Source of the DNA: Berberis thunbergii
Taxonomy: Eukaryota; Streptophyta; Magnoliopsida; Ranunculales; Berberidaceae
Direction of reading: 5' to 3'
Assembly (NCBI GenBank): GCA_003290165.1
Contig: QNQO01005889.1
Coordinates: 19,573-83,572, forward strand
Length of the DNA stretch: 64,000 bases
The notes below the pieces were generated by a model. The model was not told where the DNA came from. It saw only the letters and a program-made list of their open reading frames with translations, and searched no databases. The translations under genes were made by a program, and so were the position numbers. Below, piece by piece: positions 11,219-24,094 of the stretch. Each line of letters opens with the position of its first letter. Position 1 is the stretch's first letter.

Positions 11219-13537
11219 CTAGCCATACAAACAAAGTTGTTGATGCACGTTCTCAATGAAACTGATGTCTTTAGGGGGCATACCTTTTTCCTCCTGCTTC
11301 AAACAATCTGAACAAAGAAAATCTAGACAGAATGTCTCCTCGTATTCGCTGTCATTGATGCAACGACCACACTGGTCACAACGAGCAATACAGATAGTGC
11401 ACGCCCTACATGTCTGAGAAGAAGAATCTTTGCCTGAGCAACTTTTTGCTGGGCAATCATAAACAAGCCTAAAGTTTTCACACCTCGGGCACATTTCAAT
11501 ATCAATGGCACGATCGTCATCAAAGGAGAGAGACGAGTGTCCATTATGGTAAAACCGTGGTTTGTGAGATTTGGGCTGCATACATTCGTCTGCACCAAGT
11601 AAGAACTTCAGTTCTTGGAAATGCTTCTGTGTGACACCATGGCGTCCACCAATTCTTAGGTGCTTCAACCCTGGTGCACCCAAAGATTTAAAAACCTTTA
11701 AGCTGTTCACAATGCCCTCAATAGTGAGTCTACTACATCCTGGCACGCTCAGCTGCATGAGCAAGAGAATATCTCTAAGGTTATCATGTTGTCAAGAAGT
11801 ACAAAACTAATAAACTAAAAAATAAAAGGTAAGAAAAAGAAGATAAATGAGATCGTCCTCTAACCATTATTAATAAACATGCAAAAGAGGAGAAAAATTC
11901 ATGCACTGAATCAACATTATGTTAGCCATCAGAATATCAAACATTTAATTTAATCCATTGGAGATAAACTCAGAAGAGATGAGTGGAAAAGTTGGACATA
12001 CTTCAGAATGCCAAAAGAATCTTCATGATGCTATCAGTTCTCTTGCTTTCGCGGAAGTACTAAAACTAGTCCTTGATTTCATATCAGTTACGCGCTATCA
12101 TTTTACACCACAAAACTATGTTGAATGCATTGGGTATAATTATTGGAGTCTAAAACTAATTTACGGTTGGATTCTACAGACACAAATACTAGATTAATTG
12201 ATGAATAGAAACATAGTAAAAACTATTCGTCAATAATAAGATAACATTACTCTTAAGTTCCATGCAATAAACCTGGTTGACACCTCAAACTTGTATGTCT
12301 ACAGATTTGGAGATGTGATATGGAGGAATAACCATTATATGCCTCACTAATTTTCATAGCCCAGTTTTCTGAAGTAATAGGCCATTGAGCTAATGATCAC
12401 CACATCTTCTAATTTGGTCCAAAAATGATCTTGGGCAAAAAGGTTACAATTATGAAGGTCTTATTGGTAATGGGTGGGGTTTTTAGACCTTCATTAATTC
12501 TTGCTTTGCCCATTTAATACTCTTCTTTGTGGTCTCCTTGGTATGATTTTGTATTATACCACTATCCTTGACATAAATCCACATAATGCAATTAATAGAC
12601 GATGCATAACATGGAACGTAGACAAAAATATAAACAAACATAAATTCAAGGGTACTAAATATCAATATATACTTTAAAATATTGAAATCCTTACCTTTGT
12701 CAACTTTGGATTGTTTTCAAGCACTCGCTTCAAACCATCACCTGTGACTCTTGTACACTCCACCAGGCTCAAGCAATGCAGGTTACCTTGGGCCCTATTA
12801 GTTAGCCAGAGAAGGATATCATCATCGATCCTCTCACTCAAAGGCTGGTCTATGTGAATATTCCTCCACAAAAGGGGGTCATTTTGCACTGCAGAATGAA
12901 GAGATTTGCAAACACTTTCAACAGAAAGAAGTTCCTGGATACCTAGATAACCAAGAACATAGAGCAAAGCCTCATGCGGATCTCCGCCAGTTCCACTAGA
13001 GCAGCTCCCCATATCCACCAAAGATTCTTTGGACTGCATACATGTCTGGCTGTACTTATCACAAAAACTTGTAAGATCGTCTCCATGACTAAGAGACACA
13101 AACCCTTCATCGCAAGACTTAGCCTTCACTCCCTTGGGATCGACGAAGCCTTGGTATGTACTGGGTGCATTCCATCTCTCATGAGTCCCCAGCTGTGTCT
13201 GAAACTTGAAGGCACTGTTCCATATAAAATTCAATCCCTCCATCTCTAAATCTTCAATCCAACCAGTAATAGCCGTGAATGTGGCACCTATATTCATGCC
13301 AAAGGGATCGGATGGCAACAGATCAAGAATGTCATTGGCAATAGGCTCACAAGAGCCAGCAACTCTTTCACCTCTATCTCTTCCACCACCAGTGTGATGA
13401 TCATGGGTATCGCCGAATTCCCAATTGAAACGCCTACCCTTATCTTGAATTCCGTCTCTTATCCTCATGGAGGACACAAAATTATCTTGGGATTGATTTA
13501 CAGGGAAGATTGGACGACGAGAGAAATTCAAACTCAT
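11219..13537 (-). CDS. SKIP14: F-box protein SKIP14-like (two exons, intact)
   Basis: A 458-residue F-box protein, predicted to be the substrate-receptor subunit of an SCF ubiquitin ligase that binds SKP1/ASK proteins. Exon 1 runs 13537-12695 (281 codons) and exon 2 runs 11752-11219 (177 codons plus stop). The intron 12694-11753 has a consensus GTAAGG donor and a GCAG acceptor, both in phase 0. The N-terminus MSLNFSRRPIFP and the block LLPSDPFGMNI / TFTAITGWIEDLE (about 73-97) are the SKIP14 signature as I remember it; the Arabidopsis protein is of similar length. The F-box is at about 187-228 (EALLYVLGYLGIQELLSVES). Leucine-rich-repeat-like segments follow to about 330. A Cys-rich C-terminus (about 368-431, CPRC..C..CRAC..C..CDQCGRC..C..CSDC) could bind zinc. 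No lesion is visible, in contrast to all other host genes in the window. The target protein is unknown. Confidence 0.93.
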
Positions 13538-13660
13538 ACTGTTCCTACCTCTTATTCACAAACCAACGCAACCAAACCGTAGAAAGAAATGAATTCATCT
13601 CACTCAGCTCCACTCCGACCCAGAGAAGAAATAAGGGAAATCTTAGATCAAATCATAATA

Positions 13661-13682
13661 AAACCCTAACCCTAACCCTAAA
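13661..13682 (-). promoter_or_regulatory. Telo-box array in the F-box gene leader
   Basis: AAACCCTAACCCTAACCCTA lies 124-145 bp upstream of the SKIP14 ATG: three consecutive plant telomere-type units on the plus strand. Interstitial telo-boxes are common in 5' regions of plant translation and cell-cycle genes, where they bind telobox factors. Whether this one is in the leader or the promoter cannot be read. Confidence 0.65.
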
Positions 13683-13719
13683 TGAGATGAAATGATCCCA
13701 CAAGAAAACCCTCGATTTC

Positions 13720-14660
13720 GTATTGCAAAAAAAAAAAAAAAAAAAAAAAAAGCCCCAAAACTTCACCGAGTTTCTCGCACAGAACTTCTTCTAATAAAGC
13801 TCTTGAAGATCGAAAATAAATATATAAAAAAAAAATAACGCAGTAACAAATCCCCAAACAAAGGAAAGAAAAAAAGATATCGATAATTTCTTCTCTCTCT
13901 CTCTTTTTTTTTTTTTTTTGTGTGTGTGTGTTCTTCCTTCTAGCCTAGAAAGGAAACCTAACTTAGAGAAGTACTAATTTAAAAAAAAAAACAAAAAAGG
14001 AAGGAGTGGTTAATAGATAAAACGAATTGAAGAAGAAGAAGAAATTAATGGGGAGGGGAGGTCGAATCAACAACACTAACCAATCAATCTTCAATAATAG
14101 ACACAAAACCCTAATCACCACCACCACCGATTGCGATCGAGCGAAACAGAAAGAGAGACAGAGAGCGAGCGAGAGATCCGTATAGTTAGATCGGACGAGC
14201 GAGGATTTGAGAAGAAGAAGAGAGGAAGCTCAGTCAGACACTTCTTCAATTGGAGAGAAATAGAAGAGAGAGAGAGAGAGAGAAAGCGAGCGAGCCAGCG
14301 GGACTCGGGAGGGAAGGAATTGGTAAGAGAGAGAGAGAAATAGGCAGAAAAGAAAAGACAGATACAGAGAAACGGAACGCTAAAAATACAGAGAGAAAGA
14401 GAACAGAACAGACACGTGTCGAGTTACTAGGTGGGAAATACCTGTTCTTCGGCAAAGATGTGGCGCAAAGCCAAGCCATTAATAACAAGTCTTCTTCGTT
14501 TCGTTTCGTTTCGTTTCGTGTCATTTCGTCTCATCTCATCTCTCTACCAAAAACACACCTCCTTCTTCTTCTTTTTCTTCTTCTACTTCCCCTTCTCTTT
14601 GCCCTAATATCTCGCTCCCTCTTTCCCTCTCATTCTCCCACGCGCTTTGGGAGCCACTTT
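13720..14660 (-). promoter_or_regulatory. Leader/promoter region of the F-box gene
   Basis: On the coding strand this region is strongly CT-rich: (GA)n on the plus strand at about 14260-14340, a TGTG run near 13919-13931, a T-run near 13904, and a long A-run at about 13727-13751. Such pyrimidine tracts are typical of plant core promoters and leaders. A palindromic G-box (GACACGTGTC, 14411-14420) may bind bZIP or bHLH factors. A pentanucleotide microsatellite (TTTCG)n lies at about 14495-14519. The small ORFs here are low-complexity and not genes. Confidence 0.6.
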
Positions 14661-14794
14661 TATCAACCAATTACTAATATTAGCATAAACAAATTCAAAT
14701 TGAAAAAATTGATTGATTCATGATTATCTTAGACTTTTTTTTTTTAACCAACACCATTGTCAATTGAAAATTTGATTTTAAGGGAGCTAAAAGC

Positions 14795-15344
14795 AAGGAT
14801 TGTGATTTCGTTAAATTATGTGAAATTTTGTTGAAATTTTCTTTAATTTTGAATTTACAAAAAGAAAAACGAAAAGAAAATAAAAAGGGCGAAAGAAAAA
14901 ATTACATTTTTGATAAATTTTGAGAATTTTTCTCGTAAAAATACAAAATCAGTTACTAAAATTTACATTTATTTGAGGATTTTTTCAAAAAATTTCGGAA
15001 ATTTTCATAAATTTCTAGTTTTTTTTTCTTTTTCTAATTATCATTCATTCTAATAATTTATTAATTTATGAAACTACTCCCTAATTTCCTAATTATCACA
15101 TCTACTACTTATATATTTATTTTTTAAACTACTTCTTGATTTTCTAATTATAGACATTTTAATTTCATTTAATGTGTTTTATACATTTATTTTACTTGCA
15201 TATTATTTTTTCACATATTTAATATACTCTCAAAATTCATTCTATATTTCATTTATCCTCGAAATGTTTACATTTTTTCCACACCAAAATATTTCTTAAA
15301 ATCAAAAAACTGAAATTAACTCGAAAAACAAAATCACAATCCTT
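14795..15344. mobile_element. Candidate MITE with 14 bp inverted ends
   Basis: AAGGATTGTGATTT at 14795-14808 is matched by AAATCACAATCCTT at 15331-15344. CTAAAA flanks it on both sides (14787-14792 and 15347-15352), 2 bp outside each inverted repeat. The interior is very AT-rich with no coding capacity. The superfamily cannot be assigned. Confidence 0.5.
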
Positions 15345-15352
15345 CACTAAAA

Positions 15353-16059
15353 TCATATAAAAGAAAGAGAGAGGGAAGAATTATGGTGAGGGAAGAAGGT
15401 GAACATCTTCTAATATTTGGGAATAGGGGTAACCCCACTTATGTTTTTATTCACTTCTTCTTGCCCAAGTTATCCTCACATCCTCCTTTCTTATCCTTTT
15501 CCCTTGTTTATTCCAAGTTTGTGGACTCCATCCACAACAAGGTATATATTTGGGATAACTTGGAAGTTAAGGAAGAGTAGACATACCAATTCTTCTTATT
15601 TGGATTTAGATTTTGAACTCATTTTTGTTGAATTGAATAGGGGTCAAAACAAAAAATTTATTTATTTATGTATGTTGGTCAGGGCTTGAGGAATCCCATA
15701 CTATGTATGTCTCACTCAATTGTAGGTAACTTCTTAGGCTTGCATTAGCAACAATTTGTCAGTGGACTAGTTATAAAGGCCCAACGGTTCTACACTTAAA
15801 CTTGAATTCAATTGAATTTGTTTGTGGAAAATCCATAATTTTATTATGGTTTAATCATCTTTAAATGTCATCTCATATTTAGTTCATGTATTAGCAAAAT
15901 TACTTTAAAAGAATTACTATCTTTTCATCATATCACAATATGGTATTTGTAACCATCAGAATTAAAGATCATCTCTTGATACTTCCACGTACAATGCATT
16001 TACATTTAGGGCATATATATATGATGATATATACATTTTTAAACACATGTGGATGTGGT
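15353..16059. other. No gene seen
   Basis: AT-rich sequence with two overlapping short ORFs (15383-15689) that lack any recognisable domain. The left limit of gypsy copy A lies near 16060. Confidence 0.4.
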
Positions 16060-16551
16060 TTAGTTGCAACTACTCAGGCTGACATTCCATCACCAGCAAC
16101 GACCACTCGCGTCGACCTAAAAACCAATCCGTTGACGCGTGGACGAAGTGTCAACCCAAGCCTAGGAACCTTACTCGGGACAAGTGTTCTCGCTCTGAGA
16201 CTACTCATGTGCTCGGTTACAATAGTTCACTCATGCCAGGAACCGAAACCGACAGTCCACTTCTAAACCATCCGAAGAACACCCACTATTTGGTGTAACT
16301 AAGCGATAGTGACTCTGAGACCTCACAAACGAATAGGTCAGAATCACCTGTGACGTAAATTGTCAAACTCTGAACAACAAACAGACCACTTGGCTTCCTA
16401 CTGACCCAACTAAAACTGTGTTAAATTAAAACGACAAGGAAAAATGGAAAGTGCGAGACAGGGAGACCGAACACAATACATGCATAATATGTACTCAAAA
16501 TAAACTTGTTTTCATTAATAGTTGAAACAAAAAAGTACAAGTGCACAAAGT

Positions 16552-18948
16552 CTACTCCTCATCAGTAGGAGGTATAGAAATAGGAGAACTAAGCTTAACA
16601 GAAGGAGCAAGAGTTGTGTCCCAACGTGCCTCAGCCTGAGCGTCATGATCCAGATAGCCCTTTTCTTCTGATGACGTAGAGACCACTAATAAATCTGCAT
16701 ATGACATCTTCTTATAATACGCAAGGTCCCATGCACAACCCATCGGAATTCACACTTGCCCTGCGCCTTGAGAAGCTCTTCCTCACACAGCTCTAGCTTT
16801 CCAGTCAGCGCATCAACCTGAAATTGCTCCGAAACCAGACTATTCTTAACAATACTGAGCTCATGTTGTTGCTCCAGTTGAAGCTGGTCTTCAGCTTTAC
16901 TCGCTACTCAAGCATTGAATTCCACGTTGGTCTCTAATTGCTGCCTCTGGGCAACCCATTCAATCTCATTAATGGCTTTCTCCTCAGCAAAAGACCACAA
17001 CTCATAACGCATCTTGACCGCAGCTTCTTGCGCAACCTCTAGATCATGGCGGATCAGATCCAACTCTTGTTTGAATCTGCCCCTTACGGACACCGCCTCT
17101 GCCAAATCAGACTCATGGGCCTCTAGACAAACCCTTTAAGTCTCAACAGCAACGGCTCAGCGTTCCAGCCTCCTCTCCTCAATCTGCTTAATTAGCAGCT
17201 CAATTTCAAAAAGTGCATTAGAATACAACTTCTACGTTTTCAAGAAGACACGCTCCATGGTGTATACCCTCTCACGAGCTGCCTCAACCTCTATCCCAGC
17301 AACAGCCACCTGTCTCAAATGAGACATCCCCTGCATAAGATGCTTCAAACCCTTATCCATACACCCTTCCAGCTCCTCGCGCTTTGGAGCGTGGTCCATT
17401 AGCTAGATGTAGTGCCTGCTTATATGCTTCCCTGAAGCATAGTCACGTCAACTTCCTAGTGCCAAGCCTGGATGCTCATCTTTACTATGTCCGTAGCGAA
17501 TAAACTTATCCGTGCATCTGGATGAAGCTCTCCCGGATGATGAATTATGCCCGCACCGCCCTCCATAGTCTCCATTGCACCAAGGCCCTCATTCGCGACC
17601 TTCCCTTTGTCACTAGCAGGCAACCCTGTATTACGAGATGGCTTAGCGAAACCCGAGGGAAGAAATGTAAGCGAATTGTCCAACAGACCCTCCATCACCC
17701 TGATATACGGCCTAGAGCGATAAGAGGAACAATGCGGACCACAAGAAGGATAGCCCACATCACCACGACCACTGTTAGATGATCTATCAGTGGAGTGATT
17801 GGACTCTGGGACCTCAGGCGAATCCTTATCAGAAACTTCCAATAGAACGGTTTTGGAGTAGTTAGCACCAGTAGATTCGATGTATCCTCAAAGCTTCAGC
17901 TTGTTCGGTACTCAGATTCGACGTGTCTTCAACCCCTGCTATTCGCAGATGGTCCCTCTCCTCGCCGGATACTAAAGCCTCTGCCCTGGCAAGCTGGCTA
18001 GGTTCACGCTCCTCCCTCACTGGAGCAGACAATTTGGGAGTCAGATCAATCCTAGTACGGGACCTCTTCGAACTTATAAAGGAGGCAAGTGTCTCATAAA
18101 GCCTGTCCGCATCAGACAAAGTAGTAGCCTTCCTTTTTTTGGAAGGTGTTCCACTTTCAGACTTAACTTTTAGTGTTCGGTAAAGAGTTGGGGCCACATG
18201 CCAGTTGGCCCACAAACCAATGCGGCTGAAGTTAGCAAGACATATGACTTCCTCCATACTCATCTTCGGCAAATCACAAAATGTCTTCATGGTGTTTTGC
18301 TCCTCTAAGGAAACAGGGGTAGTAGGGAACCTCCCTGCGAAGAAACATATGTAATGATCAGCATACAATCAACTCAAGGAAATCAAAATATGAAGCTATA
18401 CTTACGAAGTGGCCTGAACTTCCACTCAAGCGGATGACCTTTGAACTTGAAGTATTTCGAGTCCGAAGGAGCCAAGAAACAATATTTCTGCCAGAACTTG
18501 AAGTCATCTAACAACTTCCCGAAGTAGGTCGGTGACGTCATCTTACAAACAACGCAGTCATTCAACCAAGGAGAAGTCAGCAACTGGATCACCCGCGGTG
18601 TCTGACGGATGCCAACATCCTTCTCTCTTATCATAATAAGAAGGATGATCCTGTACCCATTGAGTACCAACTGGGCCGGAGGGATTCCAAGGAAATCCAA
18701 GATGCCCCAAATCTCGTCAAGAATAGGAAAACGAACTCCAGTTGGAAGTATTCCGCGGTGCAAATAAACAACTTCTCCGGAGAGAACATCGACATTTGAT
18801 CATCTTTCAGAGCATAAAATGGCAGGTCCTTCGGGACCTCGAAAGTCTAACGAATTTCACCAAGGCCCGACTCAGAAATTGACTTATTTTTTAAAAACTC
18901 GATGCCCCTGGCCAAAGTTTCATCATTTAGATGATTTTGGCGAGCCAT
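16552..18948 (-). pseudogene. Antisense ORF of gypsy copy A (unknown function), broken
   Basis: Start ATG at 18948 (MARQNHLNDETLARGIEFLK). Conserved blocks follow: ILPTGVRFPILDEIWGIL with FLGIPPAQLVLNGYRI at about 18640-18760, and IQLLTSPWLN..DDFKFWQKYCFLA to about 18430. An intron (18405-18335, GTAAGT..GCAG) leads to MSMEEVICLANFSRIGLW and HVAPTLYRTLK. Charged, Ser-rich and then coiled-coil-like segments follow (RGRFKQELDLIRHDLEVAQE, about 17060), ending PPTDEE before a stop at 16552. The N-terminal half resembles what is called the putative plant transposon / Transposase_28-type domain; this is from memory. Several frameshifts and stops interrupt it. A TATA-like CTATTTAAAT lies at 19041-19050, about 95 bp upstream of the ATG. 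Confidence 0.7.
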
Positions 18949-19040
18949 GATAAAGGTAAACAAGCTTTCAATCAAAAGTCGAACATAGAAGAATCTCTGA
19001 AAGCAAATAAATGAAAGAGTCAATCTCCGCAGAAAGGAGG

Positions 19041-19050
19041 ATTTAAATAG
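19041..19050 (-). promoter_or_regulatory. TATA-like box of antisense ORF A
   Basis: CTATTTAAAT on the minus strand, between the 3' LTR/polypurine tract and the antisense ATG. Copies B (27767-27774) and C (51669-51677) have TATA-type boxes at the equivalent place (about 80-125 bp from the ATG), which makes a chance hit less likely. Confidence 0.55.
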
Positions 19051-19211
19051 GGATTAGTTTCCCGCATCTTTTCCACTGAACCGATGCACATTTAATTAAT
19101 GAAGTGCACGGCTCAAGTAATAATTCAGACTCGATCATCATGAGTGGCGTATTTTTTCAAGAAGTGACTTAGTAAACGGATGCGATGGCCCACTAATTTG
19201 GAGGGAGTAGT

Positions 19212-19797
19212 TGATGATACACCAAAATGGTCCCTCTTTTACACCATACATGTGTCACGATAATCTTGAGGAATAATAGGCCCAAGAGTGAGCCCGAAAT
19301 CATTACAGCCTTCTAAGTTCACATGTCTCACAACTATTCTCAATACACGTATGCCCTACTAAGGCAAGTATCTCAAGGATCAGCTTTCGACAGGCAACAC
19401 AACAACACTTTGCTTCCAACAAGGAAGCAAATACTAGAGTATGTGTCATACATGGAGACTTATATCTATGGACTACTCTTTGATTGGGAACTAACTCCCA
19501 TGTATCTGGGAGCACAAGGCTAACAGGGTAACTCCCCTTCACAGCACAACTCCTAATTAGAGAATGATTTCCACGAAAAAAAAAATTCCCTAAACTACGC
19601 CACTGATGGCCTGGTTGAACCAGGATTCCAACACTATAAATAAGACATGAGGTTGACAAGCTAAGGTATGCTACAAATTTCTTGTTTACAATATTAGGCA
19701 TTCCTCAAATCCGTGTTTGACTTTAGCATTGGAGTGTCATCGGCCACCACAACTATGGTCTGTGGCTCACGTGCACTCCTTGTGCAAGTTTGCAAGT
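19212..19797 (+). mobile_element. 3' LTR of gypsy copy A
   Basis: Starts TGATGATACACC after the polypurine tract. It has a TATA box (CTATAAATAAGACATGAGG, near 19634) and the R/U5 block CATCGGCCACCAC..GGTCTGTGGCTCACGTGC, shared with copies B and C. The usual ACATCA end is absent: similarity stops near 19797, so the last part is lost. Confidence 0.8.
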
Positions 19798-20500
19798 CAA
19801 GTCAAGGGAAAAACAAACAAACAAAATTGTTGAGAAGAATAAAGGAAAATAAAAGGAAGGTCTCCATGAAGCTACTTGGAGACCCTCATTTTTAGAAACA
19901 TTTCTTTACTTACCATTTATCCAATTCCTCCTCATCAAAATATAAAAGTCTGGTTTATTTTTCTGAAAAAAAGTCATAGTTAACCCAGCTATGGTAAAAA
20001 GTGAATAGTAGATGAGAAGACGTTAGGGTGGGTAACTCACCATTTTCGCAAGCGATCAACATTCCTTCCATTAGAATTATATTCCTTTTCATGTCCGTTT
20101 GTTCTTATGTGCATGTGACACGTTTGAATTTTCACACTTACTATTTTCCTCACATAAAGAGAGAAAATATTACTATTTTCTCATATGGAAGAGAGAAAAT
20201 ATTTACCTAATCTCAGAGTGGTCATTTCAGTGAGATTAACCAGTGAGTTTTGAAGTCAAGACGGTTGTTCCAAATGTGGATTAGAATGTACCTTAATGGA
20301 AAAGCTACATGCTGTTGGTAATTCACAAACACACACTTTATTCCAAAGTTGCGTAGTCGTAATGTGCATTTTAGAACTAATTACATATGCCTTTGTATTC
20401 TATGTGGTTGAATAACAAGGTTATTCTCTGAGAAAATAGGGGAAACATTAATTTTCTCTTTTCAAAAAAACAAAACACAAAAAAAAACCCCATGTTTGTG
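19798..20500. other. No gene seen
   Basis: AT-rich spacer between gypsy copy A and the next LTR relic. A short duplicated GAGAGAAAATATT block occurs near 20159 and 20191. Confidence 0.4.
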
Positions 20501-22100
20501 GGTGTTCATCCGGGATAACCCTCGAAGGCTAAAACTCCTCCTTTAGTGTCATACTAGAGGTTAAAGGCTTTAATGCACATTGTAAATGCAATCGAGTCAT
20601 ACCAGCGAAAGTGGTATTGATTTCTTTGTGATGTTTAGGATAAATAATATTTAGTTTTGTGAGATTATCTTTCTTTTCTCTTCACTTTGCTAGAGGACGA
20701 GCAGAGGTTGTTCGTTGGAGGGGTGTGATAAACACCCCAAACATTGATATTTAATGCCCCATTTAGCTCTTTATTAGTCTATAGTTGTGTTTAAAATTAT
20801 TTAAATACCTCTTTTGTCTTGAATATGATTATTGTGATAGTTTTTGTATATAATCGAGAAATGCGAGAAATTCGAGGAATTACACCATTAATTTGTATAT
20901 CAAAGAGCAATTGGAGAAATTATCTATGAAAGAATTCAAGCTAGACCACGCCTAAAATCCAATCCAATTCAATTCTAAATACTCCTTCACGACCCATATA
21001 ATATTTTGAGCAAAATATCACATTTTATGACCTATCCACATCCCATTTTAGTTCTCATTTGATACCCAAATGTATTGCTAGCATTTTCCACCAATATCAG
21101 TTCAAAAATCTCTCCAAAACCACTTAAAAAATTTTAATTATTTAATTTCAAAATTTTAGTGATTTTTCTTTATCTATTCCCATAGAAACTATACAACAGT
21201 GCACTTAAACCTTAACCCTAATCAATCCCAACCATTCACTTTATTCAACAAATGAATTTGGGGCATCAAACTCAAGGAGTTAATTCAGTGCAATTTATTT
21301 TGATTTTGTATTCCAACATATTTTTTCCATTGAAGTAAAGTAAGTTTCATTTTTATTTATTCATTTCTCATTTTCATTTATTCATTTTTAGCAATAGTTT
21401 CTTCTAACCTAGACCAAACAATTTCTTTGTTTGAGATCTAAAGGCCCTAGAGGGAAACCTTCGTTTGTCACCCCAAACCTTCATATTTGTTAGCATGAAT
21501 CTCACTTCTACTCTATAAAAAAAGTTAGAGATTCAAGCTTAAACTTTTCCCATCCGTCTATTTGATATACATCACTGGAGAAACTTCTTTGAGTGTTAGC
21601 TTGTTTACACTCAAGCAACCCTGTGTGGATTCTTGAATTTGTGGAGTGGATTTGTACGATTAAGTGTCCTAGGAGATCCCAAACATGTGATAAATCTTGG
21701 TTGTGCTGCATTCCATGATGGTGTGATCCTTAGCCATTCAATAAGTCTCGCGAAACACGATTATAAGGCCAAGTGGTATCTCTAGAGTCCAAAATAGACG
21801 TCCGTGAGCCTTGGTTGTGTTGGATCCCATGTTGATCGCCAAGTTATTCGTAAGACTCATTAAGCAATATACTTGGTTCATATCTGTAAGTCTCAAATGA
21901 GCATATTGATTTGACCTTGCAAGGTTATGGAACATTATCTGAGAGTTTAGTTTTCTTTTAATCAAGATAATAGAAGATTGAGGCTTGCAAACCCTTTCCA
22001 ATAATGAAATAACTTGTTGGTGCCAATCAAACCCCGACTGAGGTGAAAATCGTTATATCTATGGTACTCTGAATAAGTTTGGCTAGAGTTTTATGAAAAT
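20500..22100 (+). mobile_element. Relic 3' end of another LTR retrotransposon (family 3, copy 1)
   Basis: The 3' noncoding part contains GCTAGAGGACGAGCAGAGG followed by a G-rich polypurine-like stretch (GGAGGGGTG), then TGATAAACACCCC at about 20726, which looks like the LTR start. The same arrangement (GAGGACTAGCAAAATATAGG, TTTGGGGGTATT, TGATATTCAC) recurs near 24220-24262. This ending is common in plant Ty3/gypsy elements. The right limit of the LTR is uncertain. No coding domain survives. Confidence 0.5.
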
Positions 22101-22807
22101 ATGAAATTGATACAGATTATATTATTGTTGGAAACAATTTGTAACAGTAACAGTTAGGGGATAGGATAATTTGTGGCTTGCTTAATGCAATGTCCTTAAG
22201 ACAATATTTGACCCGTATCGATGCAACGTTGATGGTCGTTAGTCTCCGAAGATATAACAGATTCATCTATGTTCCTAATGCACTTTAGGATAGAAACTCA
22301 AGCGAATAGAAATATGAAATGACTTTGAGATGAACAAGAAAGAACCTATTTTTTTTAATGTAAACTCTTCTTCTTTGTGCTAGGTTGTTGTTGTAATGAT
22401 AAATTGCTAATATTTTGGATATCTTAAATGACCAATTTGGGATTCTACATATAGCAAATGAAACCCTACATACCTGCTCCCAAAAGACACAATTGAACCA
22501 ACATATATGTTGGTCTAAAGACTTACATAAAGGACCTTATGTAGTGAGTTTACATAATGTACGATTTACTCATTCAATAACTATGGAAATACAAAATTTC
22601 CAACACATAATTGATATTATTTAATATTTCGATTTGTGGTGAGTTTCCAAACTTTGTGCAAAGAAATCAAAGCCCTGGTTTGGCATTGTTGTAACATTTG
22701 GGGAATCTTTCCTATTGTACATTTTTGGACTTGAATAACATGTTTTCCATGTAAGTGTTGGGATGCATTTCTATTCCTTTGTGACGCAACTTTCTCAATC
22801 ACTATGG

Positions 22808-22852
<45 letters not shown>

Positions 22853-24094
22853 GAGTAACAAACAAGTAGTGAGTTGTTGATTCACTTGTATGACCCCACC
22901 CCACCCCAGTGCCTAGTGTAATTCTCATATGGCCCTTTTCAAAGGAAAAAAAATTAGCTCAGTTCAAGACTGAGTTGTATGTTTAATTCCACTTCCACCT
23001 CTTTTGCTGGATTATTTCTATACAGTACCCAACCCTGTTAGAATATATTGGGCTTGCACTCAACATAGTTAAGCGCAAGTCCAAGATTGATTCACATCTA
23101 CAAGAAGAAAAATACAATTACCTACGCAATCAAGGAGTAATACCTTTATTATTTTATCCTTACCCAATTTTTCTGAGAATGTATACGGTGAGATATATTT
23201 ATGGAATGGGCAAATAGAAAGAGTTGAAAATAGATATTTCATGCGCCCTCGAAGTAAAAGTGTTTGATTGTATAAACATGGAAAAGCATGTATAAACAAT
23301 ATAAATAAATAAATAAATAAGTTGAAGAATAAAAAAATAGGTTGAAGAAGAAAATAATGAAGAAAAAGTTAATGGTGTACAACATTGATTTGTTCTTCAA
23401 TGCCATATGTATTTATTCAAGGGTGTAACCATTCTCAAGAAATTATTGTATCTGTTTTTGTCTATTATTGTTTTCCATAATCCAAGCCCCATTACAACCT
23501 AGTAAAAACCTAATTGATCTTAAGTGAAAGTTGGTTTAATAGATGTGGAGATTGAATAGGCAAGAACTATGGTGTTTGATTCAACATTTTCAAAAGTAAT
23601 CAATATTCTTGTCCATGATATCGTATTCATTTCACTATTTGAAAATTCCGTTTTTCATGATAACTATATGTGAGACGTTTGCATTTTACATAGTTTATAT
23701 CATTTTCCTCACATATAAATTGAGTGCCCAATCTTATAGTGTTTTATTTCTGAGTGACATGAGAGATTTGTAGTCGAAGCGTACTTTCTAAAGGTTATCT
23801 CGTCACATCTTTACTATGAAATGAAAAGTTATGTTGATAAGGTTTCTCACACATACACTTCGAGTTGAGAATGATTATGAAATTTATTTAACCTTTAGAT
23901 ACTAATTCAATTATTGTACTCTATTGATATACTATTGTGACATTTTTAGTTTGTTGTTTTTCTTGAATTTTAAGCAATTAGAAAATCACTCTAAGGAAAA
24001 TAAAGGAGAATGCCCATGTTTTTGCATTATGTTTTTAGAAAATAGATTTTACTCTATTGAGTCAGTAGTGTTTGTGGATATATAACATTTCTGG
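22101..24094. other. No gene seen; one microsatellite
   Basis: AT-rich DNA without recognisable exons. A (TTA)n microsatellite occupies 22809-22852, and a short (AAAT)n run lies near 23302-23320. The Asn-rich minus ORF over the microsatellite is a translation of the repeat, not a gene. Confidence 0.45.

Larger units (their letters stand above)
16060..19797 (+). mobile_element. Truncated Tat-like Ty3/gypsy element, copy A
   Basis: The 3' part of an LTR retrotransposon in plus orientation: a spacer (16060-16550), an antisense gene (16552-18948, minus strand), a polypurine tract (GGAGGGAGTAGT, 19200-19211) and the 3' LTR from 19212. The gag-pol part is missing. Copies B and C have the same order. 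An extra ORF between integrase and 3' LTR, sometimes antisense, is a known trait of the Tat lineage. Confidence 0.8.

Noticed and set aside
13661..13682. Interstitial telomere or chromosome-end remnant
   Set aside because: Only three units, placed in the leader of a gene; a telo-box is the simpler reading.
14131..14723. Three overlapping ORFs upstream of the F-box gene
   Set aside because: Low-complexity GA/CT and Arg/Glu-rich or Ser/Leu-rich translations of the promoter tract.
22617..22928. Asn-run ORF on the minus strand
   Set aside because: Translation of the (TTA)n microsatellite.
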